A stretch of 64,000 bases of DNA from NCBI RefSeq assembly GCF_932526225.1, contig NC_064043.1, positions 868,001 through 932,000 of the forward strand, in the 5' to 3' direction. The number at the start of each line of letters is the position of its first letter. Within the stretch, counting starts at the first letter, position 1. Position numbers and translations under genes: made by a program. The DNA comes from Nematostella vectensis. Lineage: Eukaryota; Cnidaria; Anthozoa; Actiniaria; Edwardsiidae. This document shows positions 51,144 to 63,300 of this stretch, piece after piece. The notes below the pieces were generated by a model that saw only the letters and a program-made list of their open reading frames with translations, was not told the origin of the DNA and made no database searches.

Positions 51144-51169
51144 TTCAGCCTTGCCTTAAATGCACTGAG
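51144..51169 (-). repeat. Right terminal inverted repeat of the transposon
   Basis: It reads TTCAGCCTTGCC and ends TGCACTGAG on the plus strand, the inverted partner of 45066-45091. It is followed at once by AA (target duplication) and resumed array B sequence. Confidence 0.88.
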
Positions 51170-52824
51170 AATTATGATTTTTTTTACTTTGCTTTAAAAG
51201 TGGAGTGTCATGGTTAAGAGATTTGCAATACCTCTAGAGCCCTGACACAGTGAACTTCAGTGAAATTCTAATACTGACTTATGAGCTTTTGGTACATGTG
51301 GCAGACTTTAAACAAAACAAAAAAAAATGACCACAAACTGTCCATTAACATAGTTTTCAATATAATATTGCATATTATTTAATAACGTATTCACAGCTTT
51401 TAAAAAGTTCAACTGTTTGTAGACACTTAAAAGCCTACAATAAACACTGACTCCAGACATGCGCAGTACTATGCTGCTGCCCCTTTAAAGAAAAATACAG
51501 CTTTACTTAGTCAGCGTAGACAATATTGCGGATTTTGTCAATATTCTAATATGAATATGTCAATATTCTCCCCCCTTACGTCTTTATTTCTATTTATTTT
51601 ATGCTTTTCACATGATACCAAAACAGCGTCTTTTTTCTTCGCTAATTTGATGTCATGTACACAATAAAAGAGATGCGCCCGTGCGCATGGCGAGTCCCAA
51701 AGGGACCCAAAACGCCCAAATAGACCTCTATTTTTTGTCATCCACAATCTCGGCGAGCTGTGCGTGGCGTAACCTTATTACGAGACTGGGATCCTGGTTA
51801 TTGTCCTCCCCATTAATGCGCGGGTTGGGATAACCTTGCAAGAGTGTTGTACAGCATATTCGCTCGGAAATATCGGTGCTTGGGGCCTTCGGGTTCTTTA
51901 CAGCCTTCCGTAAAAGCCTTGTGCTGCCATACCGATTGGGTAATCCGTATGTATGGTTTCCGTTTTGTTCTTCAGACCGGGTTCGATCCCAGGCCAATGG
52001 GCTTTTTTTTATTCGTTTTCTTTCTTTGTGCTTGACCCACCTAATCCTGATTGGTTTTGCGCAAAAATAATAAAAAAAAGTGAGTTTGCGAAATAAGCTT
52101 GCTGGATTCATTTGTTATATGTATTCAATTTGTTCCTAGGAAGTTAACAAAAAACACAAAGCAAAGAGTTTGAGGAAGTAAACAAGTATGTGAACTTTAA
52201 TGTTCTATTTGAAGGGGCGCATTTTGTACAGGGAAGCATACATAGAATGCTTAACTGGTGGAGAGGGGAGAGGTATCAGTTTATTGAGCATAATGTCAAC
52301 AATAGCAGGGGGAAGGGAGGGGCACTCTCTTCATACAATATTGCAGTTGTTACCTATTATTAAATAAGTTTGTAAGATATATTTGTTTATTAAGCAAGGT
52401 CTATTTCTGAGACAAGCAAACTCAAGTAAGAGTTGTTGAAATAACAGGTGAGTGTTAAAAAAAAACAATTATCTGATTAGAAAACTAATGTAGATTCCTT
52501 TGCACCAAATAAGAACAAACTTCATTTTGTTTGTTATTTATGAGGAACGAGATGAGCTCTACAAGGCCAAAAAGAAATATGTATTGCTCATCTAAATTAT
52601 ACAAGTAAATAATAATATTAAAAAAAGAATTACTGTAAGTAATTAGAGTGGTTTTCATTAACCCGTGAAACAAAGTGTGATAGTTAAACGGTAATAGTTA
52701 GTAAAACACAAAAAAGAACAATAGAATCAGATCACCACAAAGTGTAATACGCTAAAGCGTAGTTCACGGGTTAATGAAGGTTTTGACATTTCAACCTTAT
52801 ATCCACATGAAAGTAATGCCTAAT

Positions 52825-53286
52825 ATCGAGTGCCCTACAGTAAGTGTTTTGCAGTCAAGTTGTTTTCTTTTAGTAGGTAAAAAATTATTCTAAATAATAG
52901 TAATCATAGCTATGGTCACCACTTACACATATAGAACTTGTAATGAAAAGAAAGAAAAAAATATATATATGCAGTCAAACAACAGAATTGCATGATAACC
53001 TTGAATATATTGAATAAAGGACTGCAAAAAAACATCTTTTGTACTAGTTGCTTGAATCGAGTGCCCTACAGTAAGTGTTTTGCAGTCAAGTTGTTTTCTG
53101 TTAGTAGGTAAAAAAATATTCTAAATAATAGTAATCATAGCTATGGTCACCACTTACACATATAGAACTTGTAATGAAAAGAAAGAAAAAATATATATAT
53201 ATGCAGTCAAACAACAGAATTGCATGATAACCTTGAATATATTGAATAAAGGACTGCAAAAAAACATCTTTTGTACTAGTTGCTTG
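52825..53286 (+). repeat. 231-bp local tandem duplication within a monomer
   Basis: ATCGAGTGCCCTACAG starts at 52825 and again at 53056, after GTTGCTTGA. The junction lies where normal monomers read TTGAATTGACCC. The two halves differ slightly (CTTTTAGTAGG against CTGTTAGTAGG), so the second half derives from a different monomer subtype. Confidence 0.85.
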
Positions 53287-55014
53287 AATTGACCCTTGGC
53301 TATTTTTAGCTGAATTCCCTTCCCCCTCTAAAATAATAATAATAGAACAAAATAATAATAATAATAGAACAAAACTAAAAATAAAACAAAGGGGGAGTGT
53401 CATGTTTAAGAGAATTGCAATAGCTCTAGAGCCCTGACACAAGGAACTTCAGTGAAATTCTAATACTGACTTATGAGCTTTTGGTACATGTGGCAGACTT
53501 TAAACAAAACAAAAAAAAAATGACCACAAACTGTCCATTAACATAGTTTTCAATATAATATTGCATATTATTTAATAAGGTATTGACAGCTTTTAAAAAG
53601 TTCAACTGTTTGTAGACACTTAAAAGCCTACAATAAACACTGACTCCAGACATGCGCAGTACTATGCTGCTGCCCCTTTAAAGTAAAATACAGCTTTACT
53701 TAGTCAGCGTAGACAATATTGCGGATTTTGTCAATATTCTAATATGAATATGTCAATATTCTCCCCCCTTACGTCTTTATTTCTATTTATTTTATGCTTT
53801 TCACATGATACCAAAACAGCGTCTTTTTTCTTCGCTAATTTGATGTCATGTACACAATAAAAGAGATGCGCCCGTGCGCATGGCGAGTCCCCAAGGGACC
53901 CAAAACGCCCAAATAGACCTCTATTTTCTGTCATCCACAATCTCGGCGAGCTGTGCGTGGCGTAACCTTATTACGAGACTGGGATCCTGGTTATTGTCCT
54001 CCCCATTAATGCGCGGGTTGGGATAACCTTGCAAGAGTGTTGTACAGCATATTCGCTCGGAAATATCGGTGCTTGGGGCCTTCGGGTTATTTACAGCCTT
54101 CCGTAAAAGCCTTGTGCTGCCATACCGATTGGGTAATCCGTATGTATGGTTTCCGTTTTGTTCTTCAGACCGGGTTCGATCCCAGGCCAATGGGCTTTTT
54201 TTTATTCGTTTTCTTTCTTTGTGCTTGACCCACCTAATCCTGATTGGTTTTGCGCAAAAATAATAAAAAAAGTGAGTTTGCGAAATAAGCTTGCTGGATT
54301 CATTTATTATATGTATTCAATTTGTTCCTAGGAAGTTAACAAAAAACACAAAGCAAAGAGTTTGAGGAAGTAAACAAGTATGTGAACTTTAATGTTCTAT
54401 TTGAAGGGGCGCATTTTGTACAGGGAAGCATACATAGAATGCTTAACTGGTGGAGAGGGGAGAGGTATCAGTTTATTGAGCATAATGTCAACAATAGCAG
54501 GGGGAAGGGAGGGGCACTCTCTTCATACAATATTGCAGTTGTTACCTATTATTAAATAAGTTTGTAAGATATATTTGTTTATTAAGCAAGGTCTATTTCT
54601 GAGACAAGCAAACTCAAGTAAGAGCTGTTGAAATAACAGGTGAGTGTTAAAAAAAACAATTATCTGATTAGAAAACTAATGTAGATTCCTTTGCACCAAA
54701 TAAGAACAAACTTCATTTTGTTTGTTATTTATGAGGAACGAGATGAGCTCTACAAAGCCATAAAGAAATATGTATTGCTCATCTAAATTATACAAGTAAA
54801 TGATAATATTAAAAAAGAACTACTGTAAGTAATTAGAGTGGTTTTCATTAACCCGTGAAACAAAGTGTGATAGTTAAACGGTAATAGTTAGTAAAACACA
54901 AAAAAGAACAATAGAATCAGATCACCACAAAGTGTAATACGCTAAAGCGTATTTCACGGGTTAATGAAGGTTTTGACATTTCAACCTTACATCCACATGA
55001 AAGTAATGCCTAAT

Positions 55015-55476
55015 ATCGAGTGCCCTACAGTAAGTGTTTTGCAGTCAAGTTGTTTTCTTTTAGTAGGTAAAAACTTATTCTAAATAATAGTAATCATAGC
55101 TATGGTCACCACTTACACATATAGAACTTGTAATGAAAAGAAAGAAAAAAATATATATATGCAGTCAAACAACAGAATTGCATGATAACCTTGAATATAT
55201 TGAATAAAGGACTGCAAAAAAACATCTTTTGTACTAGTTGCTTGAATCGAGTGCCCTACAGTAAGTGTTTTGCAGTCAAGTTGTTTTCTGTTAGTAGGTA
55301 AAAAAATATTCTAAATAATAGTAATCATAGCTATGGTCACCACTTACACATATAGAACTTGTAATGAAAAGAAAGAAAAAAAATATATATATATGCAGTC
55401 AAACAACAGAATTGCATGATAACCTTGAATATATTGAATAAAGGACTGCAAAAAAACATCTTTTGTACTAGTTGCT
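55015..55476 (+). repeat. 231-bp local tandem duplication, second occurrence
   Basis: The same junction (GCTTGAATCGAGTGCC) recurs at 55246 with the same 231-bp offset from 55015. The two duplicated monomers therefore share one ancestral event that was then spread by array amplification. Confidence 0.85.
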
Positions 55477-56108
55477 TGAATTGACCCTTGGCTATTTTTA
55501 GCTGAATTCCCTTCCCCCTCTAAAATAATAATAATAGAACAAAATAATAATAATAATAGAACAAAACTTAAAATAAAACAAAGGGGGAGTGTCATGTTTA
55601 AGAGAATTGCAATAGCTCTAAAGCCCTGACACAATGAACTTCAGTGAAATTCTAATACTGACTTATGAGCTTTTGGTACATGTGGCAGACTTTAAACAAA
55701 ACAAAAAAAATGACCACAAACTGTCAATTAACACAGTTTTCAATATGATATTGCATATTATTTAATAAGGTATTGACAGCTTTTAAAAAGTTCAACTGTT
55801 TGTTGACACTTAAAAGCCTACAATAATCACTGACTCCAGACATGCGCAGTACTATGCTGCTGCCCCTTTAAAGTAAAATACAACTTTACTTAGTCAGTGT
55901 AGACAAAATTGCGGATTTTGTCAATATTCTAATATGAATATGTCAATATTCTCCCCCCTTACGTCTTTATTTCTATTTATTTTATGCTTTTCACATGATA
56001 CCAAAACAGCGTCTTTTTTCTTCGCTAATTGGATGTCGTGTACACAATAAAAGAGATGCGCCCGTGCGCATGGCGAGTCCCCAAGGGACCCAAGACGCCC
56101 AAATAGAC

Positions 56109-56112
56109 CTGC
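56109..56112 (+). other. Deletion site inside one array B monomer
   Basis: The sequence AAATAGACCTGCGTGGCG lacks about 36 bp present in all sister copies, between AAATAGACCT and GCGTGGCG. This deletion alone fuses two short reverse open frames into one of 141 codons, which is not evidence of a gene. Confidence 0.8.
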
Positions 56113-59100
56113 GTGGCGTAACCGTATTACGGGCCTGGGATCCTGGTTATTGTCCTCCCCATTAATGCGCGGGTTGGGATAACCTTGCAAGAGTGTTGTA
56201 CAGCATATTCGCTCGGAAATATCGGTGCTTGGGGCCTTCGGGTTCTTTACAGCCTTCCGTAAAAGCTTTGTGCTGCCATACCGATTGGGTAATCCGTATG
56301 TATGGTTTCCGTTTTGTTCTTCAGACCGGGTTCGATCCCAGGCCAATGGGCTTTTTTTTATTCGTTTTCTTTCTTTGTGCTTGACCCCCCTAATCCTGAT
56401 TGGTTTTGCGCAAAAATAATAAAAAAAAGTGAGTTTGCGAAATAAGCTTGCTGGATTTATTTATTATATGTATTCAATTTGTTCCTAGGAAGTTAACAAA
56501 AAACACAAAGCAAAGAGTTTGAGGAAGTAAACAAGTATGTGAACTTTAATGTTCTATTTGAAGGGGCGCATTTTGTACAGGGAAGCATACATAGAATGCT
56601 TAACTGGTGGAGAGGGGAGAGGTATCAGTTTATTGAGCATAATGTCAACAATAGCAGGGGGAAGGGAGGGGCACTCTCTTCATACAATATTGCAGTTGTT
56701 ACCTATTATTAAATAAGTTTGTAAGATATATTTGTTTATTGAGCAAGGTCTATTTCTGAGACAAGCAAACTCAAGTAAGAGCTGTTGAAATAACAGGTGA
56801 GTGTTAAAAAAAACAATTATCTGATTAGAAAACTAATGTAGATTCCTTTGCACCAAATAAGAACAAACTTCATTTTGTTTGTTATTTATGAGGAACGAGA
56901 TGGGCTCTACAAGGCCAAAAAGAAATATGTATTGCTCATCTAAATTATACAAGTAAATAATAATATTAAAAAAGAATTACTGTAAGTAATTAGAGTGGTT
57001 TTCATTAACCAGTGAAACAAAGTGTGATAGTTAAACGGTAATAGTTAGTAAAACACAAAAAAGAACAATAGAATCAGATCACCACAAAGTGTAATACGCT
57101 AAAGCGTAGTTCACGGGTTAATGAAGGTTTTGACATTTCAACCTTACATCCACATGAAAGTAATGCCTAATATCGAGTGCCCTACAGTAAGTGTTTTGCA
57201 GTCAAGTTGTTTTCTTTTAGTAGGTAAAAACTTATTCTAAATAATAGTAATCATAGCTATGGTCACCACTTACACATATAGAACTTGTAATGAAAAGAAA
57301 GAAAAAATATATATATATGCAGTCAAACAACAGAATTGCATGATAACCTTGAATATATTGAATAAAGGACAGCAAAAAAACATCTTTTGTACTAGTTGCT
57401 TGAATTGACCCTTGGCTATTTTTAGCTGAATTCCCCTCCCCCTCTAAAATAATAATAACAGAACAAAATAATAATAATAATAGAACAAAACTAAAAACAA
57501 AACAAAGGGGGAGTGTAATGTTTAAGAGAATTGCAATAGCTCTAGAGCCCTGACACAATGAACTTCAGTTAAATTCTAATACTGACTTATGAGCTTTTGG
57601 TACATGTGGGAGACTTTAAACAAAACAAAAAAAATGACCACAAACTGTCAATTAACATAGTTTTCAATATAATATTGCATATTATTTAATAAGGTATTCA
57701 CAGCTTTTAAAAAGTTCAACTGTTTGTTGACACTTAAAAGCCTACAATAATCACTGACTCCAGACATGCGCAGTACTATGCTGCTGCCCCTTTCAAGTAA
57801 AATACAACTTTACTTAGTCAGGGTAGACAAAATTGCGGATTTTGTCAATATTCTAATATGAAGATGTCAATATTCTCCCCCCTTACGTCTTTATTTCTAT
57901 TTATTTTATGATTTTCACATAATACCAAAACAGCGTCTCTTTTCTTCGCTAATTTGATGTCATGTACACAATAAAAGAGATGCGCCCGTGCGCATGGCGA
58001 GTCCCCAAGGGACCCAAGACCCCAAATAGACCTCTATTTTTTGTCATCCACAATCTCGACGAGCTGTGCGTGGCGTAACCGTATTACAGGCCTGGGATCC
58101 TGGTTATTGTCCTCCCCATTAATGCGCGGGTTGGGATAACCTTGCAAGAGTGTTGTACAGCATATTCGCTCGGAAATATTGGTGCTTGGGGCCTTCGGGT
58201 TTTTTACAGCCTTCCGTAAAAGCCTTGTGCTGCCATACCGATTGGGTAATCCGTATGTATGGTTTCCGTTTTGTTCATCAGACCGGGTTCGATCCCAGGC
58301 CAATGGGCTTTTTTTTTAATTCGTTTTTTTTTTCTTTGTGCTGGACCCCCTTAATCCTGATAGGTTTTGCGCAAAAATAATAAAAAAAAGTGAGTTTGCA
58401 AAATAAGCTTGCTAGATTTATTGATTATATGTATTCAATTTGTTCCTAGGAAGTTAACAAAAAACACAAAGCAAAGATTTTGAGGAAGTAAACAAGTATG
58501 TGAACTTTAATGTTCTATTTGAAGGGGCGCATTTTGTACAGGGAAGCACACATAGAATGCTTAACTGGTGGAGAGGGAAGAGGTAACAGTTTATTGAGCA
58601 TAATGTCAACAATAGCAGGGGGAAGGGAGGGGCACTCTCTTTATACAATTTTGCAGTTGTAACCTATTATTAAATAAGTTTGTAACATGTCTTTGTTTAT
58701 TAAGCAAGGTCTATTTCTGAGACAAGCAAACTAAAGTAAGGCTGTTGAAAAAACAGGTGAGTGTTAAAAAAAAAAACATTTATCTGATTAGAAAACTACT
58801 GTAGATTCCTTTGCACCAAAATAAGAACAAACTTCATTTTTGTTTGTTATTTATGAGAAACGAGATGAGCTCTACAAAGCCATAAAGAAATATGTATTGC
58901 TCATCTAAATTATACAAGTAAATGATAATATTAAAAAAGAACTATTGTAAGTAATTAGAGTGGTTTCCATTAACCCGTGAAACAAAGTGTGATAGTTAAA
59001 CGGTAATAGTTAGTAAAACACAAAAAAGAACAATAGAATCAGATCACAACAAAGTGTAATACGCTAAAGCGTAGTTCACGGGTTAATGAAGGTTTTGACA

Positions 59101-59114
59101 TTTCAACCTTACAT

Positions 59115-62100
59115 CCACATGGAAGTAATGCCTAATATCGAGTGCCCTACAGTAAGTGTTTTGCAGTCAAGTTGTTTTCTGTTAGTAGGTAAAAAATTAT
59201 TCTAAATAATAGTAATCATAGCTATGGTCACCATTTACACATATAGAACTTGTAATGAAAAGAAAGAAAATATATATATATGCAGTCAAACAACAGAATT
59301 GAATGATAACCTTGAATATATTGAATAAAGGACTGCAAAAAACATCTTTTGTACTAGTTGCTTGAATTGACCCTTGGCTATTTTTAGCTGAATTCCCCTC
59401 CCCCTCTAAAATAGAAAATAATAATAATAATAGAACAAAACTAAAAAGAAAACAAACACAACAGAGACCTCCACCAACAATTTTGATTTTTTTTTTACTT
59501 TCCTATAAACGGGGAGTGTCATGGTTAAGAGATTTGCAATAGCTCTAGAGCCCTGAAACAATAATCTTCAGTGAAATTCTAATACTGACTTATGAGCTTT
59601 TGGTACATGTGGGAGACTTTAAACAAAACAAAAAAAATGACCACAAACTGTCAATTAACATAGTTTTCGATATAATATTGCATATTATTTAATAAGGTAT
59701 TGACAGCTTTTAAAAAGTTCAAATGTTTGTTGACACTTAAAAGCCTACAATAATCACTGACTCCAGACATGCGCAGTACTATGTTGCTGCCCCTTTAAAG
59801 TAAAATACAGCTTTACTTAGACAGCGTAGACAAAATTGCGGATTTTGACAATATTTTAATATAAATATGTCATTATTCTCCTCCCTTACGTCTTTATTTC
59901 TATTTATTTTATGCTTTTCACATGATACCAAAACAGCGTCTTTTTTCTTCGCTAATTTGATGTCATGTACACAATAAAAGAGATGCGCCCGTGCGCATGG
60001 CGAATCCCCAAGGGACCCAAGACGCCCAAATAGACCTCTATTTTTTGTCATCCACAATCTCGGCGAGCTGTGCGTGGCGTAACCGTATTACAGGCCTGGG
60101 ATCCTGGTTATTGTCCTCCCCATTAATGCGCGGGTTGGGATAACCTTGCAAGAGTGTTGTACAGCATATTCGCTCGGAAATATCGGTGCTTGGGGCCTTC
60201 GGGTTCTTTACAGCCTTCCGTAAAAGCCTTGTGCTGCCATACCGAATGGGTAATCCGTATGTATGGTTTCCGTTTTGTTCTTCAGACCGGGTTCGATCCC
60301 AGGCCAATGGTCTTTTTTTTATTCGTTTTCTTTCTTTGTGCTTGACCCCCCTAATTCTGATTGGTTTTGCGCAAAAATAAAAAAAAAAAAGTGTATTTGC
60401 AAAATAAGCTTGCTGGATTTATTGATTATATGTATTCAATTTGTTCCTAGGAAGTTAACAAAAAACACAAAGCAAAGAGTTTGAGGAAGTAAACAAGTAT
60501 GTGAACTTTAATGTTCCATTTGAAGGGGCGCATTTTGTACAGGGAAGCATACATAGAATGCTTAACTGATGGAGAGGGGAGAGGTAACAGTTTATTGAGC
60601 ATAATGTCAACAATAGCAGGGGGAAGGGAGGCGCACTCTCTTCATACAATATTGCAGTTGTTACCTATTATTAAATAAGTTTGTAAGATATATTTGTTTA
60701 TTAAGCAAGGTCTATTTCTGAGACAAGCAAACTCAAGTAAGAGCTGTTGAAATAACAGGTGAGTGTTAAAAAGAAACAATTATCTGATTAGAAAACTAAT
60801 GTAGATTCCTTTGCACCAAATAAGAACAAACTTCATTTTGTTTGTTATTTATGAGGAACGAGATGAGCTCTACAAGGCCAAGAAGAAATATGTATTGCTC
60901 ATCTAAATTATACAAGTAAATAATAATATTAAAAAAGAATTACTGTAAGTAATTAGAGTGGTTTTCATTAACACGTGAAACAAAGTGTGATAGTTAAACG
61001 GTAATAGTTAGTAAAACACAAAAAAGAACAATAGAATCAGATCACCACAAAGTGTAATACGCTAAAGCGTAGTTCACGGGTTAATGAAGGTTTTGACATT
61101 TCAACCTTACATCCACATGGAAGTAATGCCTAATATCGAGTGCCCTACAGTAAGTGTTTTGCAGTCAAGTTGTTTTCTGTTAGTAGGTAAAAAATTATTC
61201 TAAATAATAGTAATCATAGCTATGGTCACCATTTACACATATAGAACTTGTAATGAAAAGAAAGAAAATATATATATATGCAGTCAAACAACAGAATTGA
61301 ATGATAACCTTGAATATATTGAATAAAGGACTGCAAAAAACATCTTTTGTACTAGTTGCTTGAATTGACCCTTGGCTATTTTTAGCTGAATTCCCCTCCC
61401 CCTCTAAAATAGAAAATAATAATAATAATAGAACAAAACTAAAAAGAAAACAAACACAACAGAGACCTCCACCAACAATTTTGATTTTTTTTTTACTTTC
61501 CTATAAACGGGGAGTGTCATGGTTAAGAGATTTGCAATAGCTCTAGAGCCCTGAAACAATAAACTTCAGTGAAATTCTAATACTGACTTATGAGCTTTTG
61601 GTACATGTGGGAGACTTTAAACAAAACAAAAAAAATGACCACAAACTGTCAATTAACATAGTTTTCGATATAATATTGCATATTATTTAATAAGGTATTG
61701 ACAGCTTTTAAAAAGTTCAAATGTTTGTTGACACTTAAAAGCCTACAATAATCACTGACTCCAGACATGCGCAGTACTATGTTGCTGCCCCTTTAAAGTA
61801 AAATACAGCTTTACTTAGACAGCGTAGACAAAATTGCGGATTTTGACAATATTCTAATATAAATATGTCATTATTCTCCTCCCTTACGTCTTTATTTCTA
61901 TTTATTTTATGCTTTTCACATGATACCAAAACAGCGTCTTTTTTCTTCGCTAATTTGATGTCATGTACACAATAAAAGAGATGCGCCCGTGCGCATGGCG
62001 AATCCCCAAGGGACCCAAGACGCCCAAATAGACCTCTATTTTTTGTCATCCACAATCTCGGCGAGCTGTGCGTGGCGTAACCGTATTACAGGCCTGGGAT

Positions 62101-63115
62101 CCTGGTTATTGTCCTCCCCATTAATGCGCGGGTTGGGATAACCTTGCAAGAGTGTTGTACAGCATATTCGCTCGGAAATATCGGTGCTTGGGGCCTTCGG
62201 GTTCTTTACAGCCTTCCGTAAAAGCCTTGTGCTGCCATACCGAATGGGTAATCCGTATGTATGGTTTCCGTTTTGTTCTTCAGACCGGGTTCGATCCCAG
62301 GCCAATGGTCTTTTTTTTATTCGTTTTCTTTCTTTGTGCTTGACCCCCCTAATTCTGATTGGTTTTGCGCAAAAATAAAAAAAAAAAGTGTATTTGCAAA
62401 ATAAGCTTGCTGGATTTATTGATTATATGTATTCAATTTGTTCCTAGGAAGTTAACAAAAAACACAAAGCAAAGAGTTTGAGGAAGTAAACAAGTATGTG
62501 AACTTTAATGTTCCATTTGAAGGGGCGCATTTTGTACAGGGAAGCATACATAGAATGCTTAACTGATGGAGAGGGGAGAGGTAACAGTTTATTGAGCATA
62601 ATGTCAACAATAGCAGGGGGAAGGGAGGCGCACTCTCTTCATACAATATTGCAGTTGTTACCTATTATTAAATAAGTTTGTAAGATATATTTGTTTATTA
62701 AGCAAGGTCTATTTCTGAGACAAGCAAACTCAAGTAAGAGCTGTTGAAATAACAGGTGAGTGTTAAAAAGAAACAATTATCTGATTAGAAAACTAATGTA
62801 GATTCCTTTGCACCAAATAAGAACAAACTTCATTTTGTTTGTTATTTATGAGGAACGAGATGAGCTCTACAAGGCCAAGAAGAAATATGTATTGCTCATC
62901 TAAATTATACAAGTAAATAATAATATTAAAAAAGAATTACTGTAAGTAATTAGAGTGGTTTTCATTAACACGTGAAACAAAGTGTGATAGTTAAACGGTA
63001 ATAGTTAGTAAAACACAAAAAAGAACAATAGAATAAGATCACCACAAAGTGTAATACGCTAAAGCGTAGTTCACGGGTTAATGAAGGTTTTGACATTTCA
63101 ACCTTACATCCACAT
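59115..63115 (+). repeat. Two nearly identical neighbouring monomers (offset ~1998 bp)
   Basis: Variants private to this pair occur at a constant offset of 1997-1998 bp. They include CATGGAAGTAATG (about 59118 and 61116), TTGAATGATAACC, TAAACGGGGAGTG (the drifted MITE end), CGAATCCCCAAGG and CATACCGAATGGG. The duplication must be very recent compared with the rest of the array. Confidence 0.85.
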
Positions 63116-63249
63116 GAAAGTAATGCCTAATATCGAGTGCCCTACAGTAAGTGTTTTGCAGTCAAGTTTTTTTCTTTTAGTAGGTAAAAAATTATTCTAA
63201 ATAATAGTAATCATAGCTATGGTCACCACTTACACATATAGCACTTGTA

Positions 63250-63300
63250 TCTTAACTACTAACCTACTAACAGACAACAACTTGACTGCAAAACACTTAC
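63250..63300. other. Complex inversion junction with a templated fragment
   Basis: Forward array sequence ends at about 63249 (CACTTGTA). There follow about 13 bp of unmatched sequence and then 63263-63300, CCTACTAACAGACAACAAC onward. That part is the reverse complement of the monomer stretch around GTTGTTTTCTGTTAGTAGG. At 63301 the sequence jumps again to a different reverse-strand position. Confidence 0.75.

Larger units (their letters stand above)
45066..51169 (-). mobile_element. 6.1-kb autonomous-looking DNA transposon, superfamily not assigned
   Basis: The 6104-bp element interrupts an array B monomer. Its ends are inverted repeats starting CTCAGTGC on the left and ending GCACTGAG on the right, 26 bp long with 23 matches (mismatches at positions 9, 11 and 19). 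The target duplication is AA. It carries one intact minus-strand gene of three exons at 45941-50108, flanked by 0.85 kb and 1.04 kb of noncoding sequence. Base composition in the gene is clearly less AT-rich than in the array. The array sequence on either side joins exactly to the uninterrupted paralogous monomer at 31.2 kb, which confirms a simple insertion. A 2-bp duplication with CTCAGTG ends does not match TTAA elements, Tc1/mariner (TA), hAT (8 bp) or classical CACTA ends. Confidence 0.85.
51170..63249 (+). repeat. Array B, forward block after the transposon (~6 monomers)
   Basis: It resumes with AATTATGATTTTTTTTAC exactly where the array stopped at 45065. B-box positions are 51979, 54172, 56328, 58284, 60289 and 62287. 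The spacing of 2193 and 2156 bp in the first two intervals reflects 231-bp internal duplications. The last two monomers are nearly identical. No genes are supported. Confidence 0.94.

Noticed and set aside
45066-51169. Assigning the transposon to CACTA/EnSpm because of CACTG near its ends and the short duplication
   Set aside because: The CACTG is at the inner-facing orientation (GCACTGAG at the right end, CTCAGTGC at the left), so the element does not start with CACTR. The protein shows no feature I recognise as specific to that superfamily.
55921-56346. 141-codon open frame, the longest in the arrays
   Set aside because: It is created by a ~36-bp deletion at about 56110 that fuses two short frames in one monomer only.
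25018-57558. Hydrophobic frames of about 96-113 codons resembling membrane proteins
   Set aside because: The hydrophobic stretch is translated AAT microsatellite and A/T-rich sequence. Its length follows microsatellite indels between copies.
12803-62305. Recurring minus-strand frames of 69 and 89 codons (up to 127-141) around the tRNA-like block of each array B monomer
   Set aside because: They persist only because the monomers are nearly identical. A 1-bp insertion breaks the frame in the copy near 33.6 kb and a small deletion breaks it near 58.02 kb, and plus-strand frames of similar length overlap them. No domain is recognisable.
11360-62646. Recurring 63-64-codon minus-strand frame starting MYEESAPP or MYEESDPL
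   Set aside because: About half of the monomers (the GGTATCAG type) carry a TGA in the middle of it, so the frame is not under selection.
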